From the NCBI GenBank assembly GCA_916613615.1, contig OU744735.1, forward strand, positions 38,761,468 to 38,825,467: a stretch of 64,000 bases of DNA, written 5' to 3'. The notes below the pieces were generated by a model that worked only from the letters and a program-made list of their open reading frames with translations, was not told the origin of the DNA and made no database searches. The DNA is from Steromphala cineraria (lineage: Eukaryota; Mollusca; Gastropoda; Trochida; Trochidae). Shown piece after piece: positions 12,901-24,900 of the stretch; the stretch's first letter is position 1, and each line of letters starts with the position of its first letter. Both the position numbers and the translations under genes were made by a program.

Positions 12901-15900
12901 CAAGATGTGTTTGTGAAACACGAATGCCCCCGGATGCATACTGCTCGCTGTGTCAAGGTCAAGGTCACAAGGTCAAATGTCATGGTGTCATCTAAGGTCT
13001 CATCACAAGGGATCCATATGTCAAGTATCAAAGAGCTAGCTCTGACCAATCAAAAGTTATGACCAAGGTTAAAGTTTTTGTGGACAAACGGACAGACGGA
13101 CGGAAAAGGTCAAATATCATGGTGTCATCTGAAAGGTCTCATCACAAGGGATACACATGTCAAGTATCAAAGACCTAGCACTGACAGTATAGAAACTATA
13201 GCCAAGGTTAAAGTTTTCGGAAAAGGCTCGCTGTGTCAAGGTCAAGGTCACAAGGTCAAATGTCATGGTGTCATCTGAAAGGTCTCCTCACAAGGGATCC
13301 ATATGTCAAGTATCAAAGACCTAGCTCTGACCAATCCAAAGTTATGACCAAGGTTAAAGTTTTTGTGGACAAATGGACAGACAGACGGACAGACAGACAG
13401 ACAGACGGACAGGTGAAAAACAATATACCCCCGGAATCTCCGATTCGGGGGCATAAAAACATGAATGGCCTTTAGTTTGACCACTTTTACATAAACTATG
13501 CGTAACGTGACTGTAGTTCTAAATTTGACAGCTTGAAACCAATTTGATTCTTAGTGAATATATTTGCAAAGTTACATGTTCTGATGCCTGACATCCAATG
13601 ATCGAGGGAAATACAGAGCGCCTTTGACAAGCTAGCTGATATTGTTAATAATAATAATAATAACACTTTATTATCCAAAGTAAAAGTACATCGGAAATTC
13701 GGCTTGTGCCTAAGCAACAAGCAGCCACAGTGCAGCGCCAGTTAATGCGTTGTTCTGCCTTTACAATGCTGAGTGTCAAGCAAGACAGCAACAACTCCCA
13801 TCTTTTATCGTCTTTTGGTATGACTCGACCGGGAATCGAACTCCGGTCTTCTGGGTGACGAGCGGACACTCTACCACTGAGCTACGTCCACGATTTTGGC
13901 CCCAAATAAATATCAAAATGTGTGAATGATTGAAGACAACAATGATGTTTAAACCGAATCACAATCATTTACCAATAAGTTGGGAGCTGCCCCAGATGAA
14001 GGGAATGAACTGGTAGTCGTCCAAGCTCCACACACCGTGACTCCCTGCCGGCTCCATCCGGTACACTGTCTGTAGCTTCCTCACAAACTGCATGTACCTG
14101 TGAGGAGTTTGGAAACCATTTTTAACAAGCAGATACTATATCTTTTTCCCCGCAATCAGGAATATTTTGAAATATATGGACCACACTATGAATCTAAATT
14201 ATCTCCCATTTCCTGTGTTGTGAATTGCTTATCATTACCAATACCAATATCCGCTTTTCTCCAAGAGGTGTGGTTGGTCATAGAAGAAAAGGTGAGGATT
14301 TTATGAAGTTTCCTAACACAATATAAATTTTTATGAAGATCCTAATACTATTTCAGAGTATTGCCAAGCATAACACATGCTTGAAAACATTGTAATTAAA
14401 ATAAAGATTTCATCAAAATTCACCTTTCAAAGACCTTAAGCACTGTAGCCACATAGTCGTCAGCCTTCAGGAAGCCCAGCTTGTAGAGACAACACAGAAA
14501 TGCCACAAAGCTGAGCTCATGACCTGCAGATACAAATTTACAGTTTTACATGCTCTCTTGAAGTAATAACAGTGACAAGAACAGCATTCATCGCTCAGCT
14601 GTCAACAGTTTTAAAAAGATTTGGACCGGAAATGCATTAAGGCAATTTATACTTTCACAACTCTCTGTACATTTGTTTAATTGGGTTGTGCTTTTCTGCA
14701 ATTTTAGATGGAAGTTGTTAATCTCAAAATGTCGGATATATTGGATATTTTCAGATGTGTTTACTTATACATGTTTTAATCCAGTATAATCTTCCTATAG
14801 TAAGAAGCAAGTGTGACATGCTTTCCTTGAAGTGTTGCAAGTTCAAGGACATTATGTAAGATATCTATAAGAGCTGTCACCTGTGCCGTAGTCTATCCTG
14901 GTAGAGTTGCCCACGCTCTCCTGCAGGTAGACCCCAAGCTCCGGAAACGCAGGTGTGTACTTCTCGCCTAGACTTTCCAGTAGTATACTGTCACTGTTCT
15001 GTAAACAAATGAATACTTTTGAAAAATTTAAATGAAACATTTCAAAGTTTCAATGTTTCCACTACACACGATGATTGTTCCACATACCAAGTTCATTGAG
15101 CTAGGCCAGATAGTATTAAAGTTCTGGAAAATAACAGCGGACAGACGGAGATGCAGACGGAATAACGATCCTTACCTCCTGTAGTTTAGAGAACCAATCC
15201 CTGAAGGCCTTGTTGCCGAACCTCTGGGGCTGGTCTACGGGCGGGATATCGTCCACCCATCCCGACAGTTTCTCTATCAAGGTTTCTAACTTCTGTATTG
15301 CCTGGAGAAGGTGATATCACAATCATAGATAGTATTCAAACAAAATTAGAATAATGCAAGGTTTTGCTCACATCATGGGCACAATTCTTGTATGATTAAA
15401 TGTATCACATTATGATCATAGGAAGTGGAAGTAAATAGTTTGTAGATCCCGACAGTTTCTCTATCAAGGCTTTCAACTTCTGTATTGCCTGGAGAAGGTG
15501 ATATCACAATCACAGACAGAATTTAAACAAGAGTCATCAGAAGATGACATATCCCACCGGTTCCACGTGATCGTAAGATGTAAACCTTTGAAAGATAATT
15601 GTAAATTTTTCAAGCAAGGTTCATAATAGTATAAGCTAATATACCGGTATATGAAACGAAACCTTTCATGAACAGAGTCCAAATAAGAGCCATTTCCATG
15701 GAAATAATAAAAAATAAAATTTTCAGAAATTTGAAAATATCAAAAGGCACCACTTCCGTAGGTGGGCAATACACATGTAAAGTTTAAGAAAGATATGTGA
15801 ACCGGTTTTGGAGTTCTGCTCCGGAAACGAAACCTTTCATGAACAGAGTCCATATAAGAGCCGTTTCCATGGAAATAATAAAAAATAAAATTTTCAGAAA

Positions 15901-18900
15901 TTCGAAAATATCAAAAGGCACCACTTCAGTTAGTGGGCAATACACATGTAAAGTTTCAGAAAGATATGTGGACCGGTTTTTGAGTTCTGCTCCGGAAACG
16001 AAATGATTACGGACGGACGGACAGACGGACGGACAGACGGACATACAGACGGACAGGGCGATGACTATATCCCACGGTATTACATACCGGTGGGATAAAA
16101 AATGATAAGAATGCAAGATTTTTTTTCATATCATGGGCACAATTCTTATATGATGTATTTAAATGTATCACATTGTGATCATAGAATGGATTTAAACAAG
16201 TTTTGATGATAATGCAATTTTTTGGTTTACCAAACACATTTGTTTGGTTAAATGTATCACATTGTCATCATGGAAAGTAAAACATAAGTATTTAAAGTAT
16301 CAAATATATGTCTGGCCATTTGAAAACATTGTATGTTTGTATACTGAATTATCTTAAATGATCATCTGAATTAGTTCAGCAGGTTAAATGTCATGGAGAT
16401 GAGAAGGTGAGGTGATGTGGGGTTTAACGCCGCTTTCAAAATTTGTTCACTTATATCGCGGCTGCTAGTATTATTGCAGGGAGAAAACCCGCAACACTAT
16501 TATGGCTATGTATTGCGGTGAAATCTGCGAGCATCGGCTGGAACTAGCGAACCATGGGTGGTACTGCGCTGAAATTAGTTCAGCAGGTTAAATGTAATTG
16601 AAATCACAACGACAAATGGTCCTTATCACCATTCTTCTCTAGAAAGTTTATAAAATTTGATACAAAGTTAAACACTGACCTCAGATACAGAGTAAGTATC
16701 TGTTATCTTCTTCCCCCTCACAGCTTCATTCAACGTCAGGAGGAAACCCGTCAGTTCACCGTAAGCCTGTCATTGACAAAGAGGTTAGTTCCTTAACCAG
16801 GATTGTAAATAAACGACGGTAAATAAATACATTTGAAATACACATGTATAGTCGAATAATATTGCTCATGATGTCTAGTTACCATGACAGTGACTTTCTG
16901 CAGCAGGACACGACAAACTGAAAACTATGAACCCTTGTATGTTTGCCTTTGTATCAAAGGGCAGTGTTGTTCCTAGGTGATCAGTTGATGGGGTCATTTT
17001 GGCATATTCTTAGCATATGGGACCCTTTGAAATGGTAGGAGTATCCTACTTCTCAAAATTTTAGGGGACCCCAAGCAAAAAGGGTTAGCAAATTTCCTAA
17101 GGACCACCTCTAGGAACAACACTGAAAGGGTATAATTCATTTACTGGTATACATAAGAAAATAAACATCTTATTGATAGTGACTTATTTCTGTCATGAAA
17201 ATCATATTTCAAATACATGCTTACTCCTTTATTAGCGCATCCTGTCTCAGGTTACTCCACTAATCTGTACCCTGGGATCAGAAGCTAGATTTGCTCGCGC
17301 GGGCTGACTTGGGATATAGCCAATCAAATCATTTTCTCGCCACCTTCTCAATAAAATTTGAACGAGAAAATAATTTCCCAAGTCAGACCGGTCGAGCGAA
17401 TCTAGCTTCTGAGCCCAGGGTACAGATTAGTGGAGTTAGCGTAACGTTCATACTCTGAGACAGGATGTTACCAGGGATGATTAAAAGTGAAAGAGTAAGC
17501 GTATACTTTTTAATTCAAGAATGTGCATGCCATCTTGACTTAATATGAGAGTTAAAGAACGATCATCATTGCTCAGCTATGAGCCGTTTTGGAAAGAGAT
17601 ATTTTTTCAATCACTGTTTTTGATCAGTATACATATTTGAGCTATTTTCTCAACACAACTTCACACGTTGTAAAGAACTTTCCATCACTCATTTTTTATT
17701 TTGTTGTGTTTTCTTACAAATTTAGATGGAAACTGTTCGTTTTAAAACGTTCGATATATTGGATATTTTGAAGTGTGTACCGATTTGTATCACGTTGTTC
17801 CTGTATTGCAATATACCGATATATTGATAACACCGCCCGTCCTTAGAAATGGACCCACCTGAGATTTCTCCCATTTGGGTATATCCGCAGCACCCTGAAT
17901 CTCTTTCTGTGGCACGGAGAATGTATGTGAAGTGACATCAATTGTTTCTTGTGATAAGCTCGGGCCAACCTGGCCAGGCACTGCGAACATTACAAATCCA
18001 AATCATCAAAAACATTGAAAGAACATCATATATAAATAATTGGTAAATTTTATTTTGTAAGATGAAAACAAGACTCTCCTAAGTGACCTAACATCCACTA
18101 ACGATAATTCAAACACAAAGGTCACACATCAAATTCAAGTCAGCGGTAAGTCTCTATCGAAATTCTCAGCAAACTATATCACACTCCCTTTAAATTCATT
18201 TCATGAATTTTCCAAATTCTAAATACTTGTAGGAATTACCATGATAACATATAATTTGTGTCTCTGTTCACACAATGATTAATGAACACATGTTGCATAT
18301 GATATTTTAGAACCAACCTGAAATCCTACAGTGACATCAACTTTATCCCCAAATCAATACAGTTGTGACAGTACATACAATATGATACATTTAACAATAT
18401 CAAAGAATAATACCCATCATTTTGATACATGTCAGTTTAATTTATTGAAGAAAAACACTTGTTACCAACATCTTGCTGTTTAGGCAAAATAAGCAATCTT
18501 AAAGACAACGATGTGTGTCATGATACAAATTATCACAATTACCTTTACTTTATTATCAGATTAAATATCAATATCCTTGATTTTACAATAAAAAATATCA
18601 AAACTCTAATCAATACCACCCCGAATAATCCTCTGAGGACACTATGGGAGAAAGCTGCCTTAAACGAAAACAAAAATTTGAATGCAAAGTAGAATTAATT
18701 TTTGTCAGTAAAAACTAAATAAGGCTGATACTCAATTTCCTAATCTCTATTCAATCTTCTCAAAAAACGAATCATTTACATGGTATTGATATACATTCAC
18801 CGACACACAAGATTTACAATGAGGGGACGACAGATTGAAGTGTCATTTGACAATCTGCTTCGATGCGATCCACTCATCAAACAAAATGCTTGCCATGGAG

Positions 18901-21900
18901 AGCATAGACGAGGTATGTTAAAACTTTTAAACTGAAAATGGATGGTTAATATTCTACTGAACATGTAGGTGTCAGATATGTTGAATGAAATATTTTAAAC
19001 TAAATATGATAAAACATCTCTAATATCACTACATAAACATTTGTTTCCAAATCATGTACAATTATCAGCTCTGCTTGGCAAAATAACAAGAATTTTTATA
19101 AATTATGAGAGTCATTGACAAGATTCATAACCGTTATAACTTATTATTAAATAACTAGGGGTGCAACCACACAGGAGGGTCGCGATAAGATACGTATCTA
19201 GATATTTGGGGTACGATACGATACGTATCTCGATACGTATTACACAGGATAGTGAAACTGTAAACATTTACTTTATTTGTCTATAATAAACACTGTTGAC
19301 ACTGACAGGGTAAAAAATTAAAATTAAGAAATTTAATTCCACTGTAGGTCGTATCGTAGTGTATCGATTCAGAAGCAAAACGTATCGTGTATCTTATCGT
19401 CAGCCATATAATCGCGATGCACCGGTGTATCGGTGTATCGTTGCACCCTTATAAATAACCATATTTATACTTAATTAAAATTGTTTTATTGATATAATCA
19501 AAACCAAAATGTCACCTTGGAGGAGTGCAAATAATTAAGAGACTGGATAACAAGGGGAAACATGTTGTTACATCTAGTGTTCTACCCCAAAACCATTTCA
19601 CACACTAGACTCACTGACTGTATACATAAAGCCACTTCAGTTGATATTGAATTATCATTGGTACCACTCAATGGAAACCAAGTTGCTAATTCACCTCTGT
19701 ATAAGTATAAACAGTGTAACAATCTATAAAACAGTATACAGGGGTCGAAATTAGTCCTAAATGGGTACTAGCCATTTGAACTAGTGCATTCCTATAAGCA
19801 CTAGCCCAAACATATTCTGACTAGCCAAATACACCTATATAATCGTATTTTCTTTAAATTCAACTAGTCCTTCGGACTACCCATGATTACAATTTACTAG
19901 CCCAGCATCTTTTTCACTAGCCATTGGCTACCGGGCTAGTGCTAATTTCGAACCCTGGTATAAGTATAAGAATCTATACCGAAATGTCGCTACTGTCAAA
20001 ACGGTATAAGAATCTATATTGAAATGTTGCTACTATCAAATAAAGAAGTTGTTCATCCATAAAATTACTCTTTGTCTTCTTTATACCATCAACTTCTAGA
20101 ATACCACTCAAACAGCACATGGCTACACAGGGGTCGAAATTAGTCCTTTTGCCGTACTAGCCATTCGGACTACCGCATTTCTGAGAGAACTACCGGTAGC
20201 TCAAACACATTCCAACTAGCCAAATACATCTACATAATCAGTGGTCGAAATTAGTCCCATTGGGGTACTAGCCATTCAGACTAGTGCTTTCCTGAGAGCA
20301 CTAGCCCAAAGACATTCTGACTAGCCAAAATACACTGATATAATCATATTTTCTTTAAATTCAACTAGTCCTTTGGACTACCAGTCTTTGCACTTTAGTA
20401 GCCCAGTATCCTAACCAGGCTAGTGCTAATTTTGAACCCTGATAATCATATCTTTCTTTAAATCAAGCTATTTTTTCGGACTACAAGTCAATGCAAGTTA
20501 CTCCGTACTCTGTAGTGAACTAATTTGGATGATTTGAGATTTGATCAAAGATGATTTATTCAGCTTTGCCAGATAAACGAGCATTGATGATCATATTAGT
20601 CAGATCCCTTTATCTATTATGTGCATGATGGTTGTCAGCAGGTTCACAACACCCATTGATCGGGTACTAATCCTGACCGGTAACTAATAGGCAGATCAGG
20701 AAAATATTATTATCAAAAATATGAGGAAAAGTGTTGTTTTCCTTGTTAACATTTTCATAACACATTTCTGCATCATGACCCGCGAGAGTTGTTCTGAACC
20801 TAGTAGTGAACAAATACTGGAGTGGACCCAGCATGTTATGTTTTTGAAACCACTAGGCTCATTGCTTTGGTAAAGACTACTGGATTTTTTTAGATGTTCT
20901 TATTTCTAATTTGATAAAGTTCTACACACACCTTGACAGGACATAACGCCAGGAATAAATGTGTCAATCATTAATTGAGAAAAACATGCTTTGTCGTAAA
21001 GTCAAAAAGTGGGCTAGTTTTGACCACAATTAATCCTAAGTAAATCATTCTAAAATAAATTGCAATCATACAATTGATCTTTTTCTGTATCATTACTATA
21101 GACAGGATAATTTTCTTTCAATGTAATATTTTTTGGAATATTTGGTAAGATATCTCGACAAGTCACATGATTCTCCTGTCACGTTTACTTTTCCTACATT
21201 CTAAAATTTAGATTTTCATGGCATCTGGAAAATAAAATTATCATGGTCGATTGTTCTATTGGCGAGGGTGAGGTGCTTTGGTAATAAAAACAGTATTTCG
21301 CTAATTCCGTACAGCGAGGTGGTGGCGATAACTGTTACGCGGTGATAACTGCTCCCCACAACAGCACAAAGACGACTTTACTTTGACAGCTTACCTTATT
21401 TAAGATAAGAGATAAGATAAGATAACACTTTATTACCCAAAAGGGAATTCTTCTTGAATCAAATAGAGCTCATGGCATGAAATACATATGGACATTTATA
21501 TAATAAGTTAAATATTAATAAAAAGTCTATTTACATTTAAAATACATAAAATACACACACACACACATTCACATAAATACACGTAATTTGAGGCCTTCAG
21601 GAAAATAATAAGGAGCACAGTCAATGTTTATCTGACATTTTGTTGAGAAGTGAAATACTTGAAGGTACGAATGACTTCTTAGTTCTGTTAGATCTGTGGA
21701 AAGGCATATTAAACCGTTTACCGGATGGCAAAAGTGAATATTCTGAGTGCAGGACATGTGATGGATCTGAAATAATCTTTCGAGCGTGTGATAATACTTT
21801 GTCATCATTTATGGACGCCGGGTGATCTAAAATGGTACCAGCAATTTTTGAACTTATATTTACAATTTTGATTAATTTGTTTTTATCTTGAAGACTCAGA

Positions 21901-24900
21901 GAGCCGTACCAACATTGCATGCTAAATGATAAAACGCTTTGAACAAAACATGTGTAGAAAACTTTCATTAATTTCACATCAACATCAAATGATTTCAATT
22001 TCCTCATGAAATATAGTCTCTGTTGGCACTTCCTGTACAGAGCTTGTGTATTGTTATTCCAGTTCAATTTGTTATCGATAATAGTACCAAGGTACTTGTA
22101 TTCTGGCACACTTTCTACAGGAGTATCACTTATTTTGATGGGTTCTAACTGCTTTCTCCCCATTCTGAAATCAAAAACCATTTCCTTTGTTTTTTTCACA
22201 TTAATATGAAGAAAATTATCCTGGCACCAATCTGATAGATTTGAAATATCTGATAGATATTGATCTTCAGAAGAATTATCATTCAATAGAGCAATAAGAG
22301 CAGCATCATCAGCAAATTTCACAATTGAACAATTTTGAGTATGTGCAACACAGTCATTCGTATATTAGGGGGCGCAACCCGATTTTTTCTAAATGAAAAA
22401 AAATATTTTTTTTTGGTGTTCTGGTCTTATATAGGTGTATCATAGACAGAATTAAAGTTATTTTGAAGACAAGTGAAGAAATAACGGAAATACAGGACTT
22501 TGTAAATGTGCCACGCCCACTCGATTTTGGGTCTTTTTGTAAAAAAGTTGGGCCACTCTAATAAAAACATCAATAATTGTTATATATTTTTGTGTGCATT
22601 TTTTATGTATAAAGTCGTTATTGACCTACACATTTAAACTGATTTAATCATTCTTAGGCATGTTTTTATGTTTTCAGGACTTCTCAAACACCTTTGGGGT
22701 CTATAGAAAACGACTGAAACAAACAACATTTTGTTGAATAAAAGGCTTTCTTATTGTCACAAAACTTGAAATTGACCTTTAGATTGTTGCCCACATTAAT
22801 CTGACATTACATTTACAGATTATATTCAGATAAAAGATTTTTAAATATTTTTTAAACGATAAATTTTAATTGGTGAAAATATCCAAAATTACATTTCCTC
22901 ACAAAATGAGCATAACAATTATTTCAAATTGTTTTCATGATCATATTTGATCGATAGCTCCAAAATATTTAACTAACGTATGGATATATCATCTTTTTTC
23001 CGTATTCAAAAATTTAAAAAAACTTTCTCACTTCATGTTTAAAAATGTTCCAATGGTGTTAATTTTCGCAATATATATTACAGGTAATCGTCATAAAAAT
23101 AATATCATGTAATCCAAAGAACAGAAAAAATGATTAGGGTATCACAGCAGTACCAACTAAATCTATCATAATTTATATAAATATTTATGGGGAAAAACGA
23201 TTACAATAACACTAAAAAAAAATTACAGTCAAAATGTCAAAATCATGTCAATGTCAAAACTTCAGTACAGTCGGTTCTGTACGCTTGTCAAGTTCCAGTA
23301 TAATACATGTAACAGTATTTAAGTTCTGTTTCAGAGACAGTTCTGTCGCTGCAAACTACCAACACCTGAGTCTTCAAAAGAATCTTCAACAAACATTATT
23401 GTAACATCCATTTTTCAAGGACAATGACCATAATGATTTCCATATATTAATCACAATTTTGATCAAATTACTAGCTTTAACATGAAATAAAAAACAGGGT
23501 CATAATTAAGTCTAAATTCATATTAAAACCTAAAAAAAGGCAATATTCCAGCAATTCTTATCAACATTAAAAAGAAGGTAAATGAAAAGACTTGACACAA
23601 TATGTTATTTCTCCACAAAGACTTTTGTTTCAGAAAAGCGACACACTTTAAGTGTTTAATATATTTCAATGAAAGGATCAAGATTGCAGTCAAAAGTTTC
23701 ACCCAGGATTCACAGGATCTTATCTGGCAAAGAGCAGCTATACATGAAGAAGGGTTTTCTTCAAAGATTTCATGTGTATTTTGAAAGAATTATCAGGAAA
23801 GGGTTTTCTTCAAAGATTTCATGAGTATTTTGAAAGAATTATCAGGGAAATGGAACAATATTCATGATGGTCAGATATTGAAAAAATTATCTGAATAAAT
23901 ATGTACTTTTTAAAATTAAAACTAACAAGGAGGTATATTAACCTCTCAAATGTCTAAAGGTAATAAAATGATAAAGGACACAAAAAAGTCAATGAAGAAA
24001 TGATTAATCGGAATTAAATAAAATGCAATTTTTATGTTTATAATATATTATGAGTATGACTAGTTTAATTTCTGTGAAAACAATTCACCTCTTGAATAAA
24101 AGACATTTTTAATAATTTAAATAAAATTTTAATTTAATTCAGAACATTAAGAAAGACAACTAAGTTATCATTCTTAGGGATCGTTTTGGGATTTTAGATA
24201 TCAATAAGGTTTTTGAAGTGAAACTATTTTTTTAACAGTTCGTTAATGTAATATACGTACTGTCAACATGTAAAGGCCTTAATTGGTAAATTTTCATTTT
24301 CAAAACAATAAAAAAGGAGATATTCAACACTGTTTGGTCTCCTAAAGTATTTTTCTTAAAAGATTTTAAAGAAATTGTCAAAATCATGAACGGTACAAGA
24401 CAGAATCCGTCTTGTGACAATAAGGGGCAAGGGAGGTAACTCTAAATTTTTCATATTTATCTAACTTTTACGGTCTTTTTCAATACTTTGTCAATGTTTA
24501 AAAAATTTGGGAAAATGTGATTTAGGCTATAAAAAATATGAAGTTTGCGATTATTACATAATATTATTGACTTTGGCACTGGAAAGAACTTTTTCAAAAA
24601 TGCCAATTTTCAATCGCTTTGCTTTCCCGCTGAAAGTTGCTTCTAAAAATATTTTATGTGAGAATCGTCATCAGCAATGTCTCTTGTCATTGACTGTGCA
24701 TTTTTTTTTTCTAAAAACGTCACAGAAATAAGTGTAAACGGCGTAACAGAGCACCGGTGTTAGTGACCCCAGTTCGTGTTCGTTTCTAAAATTAGCGACA
24801 GCAGCGCCCTCACTCGTGTGTTGCGGTCCCTACGTATATGTGATAAACAGCACTGGTGACAGAACGCATCATTGTGGGGCGCCGGTATTGATGGTAATAG

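Noticed and set aside
13645..13893. Possible tRNA gene with good A and B boxes
   Set aside because: The acceptor stem does not close, it continues into a SINE body and tail, and a second copy exists at 51040.
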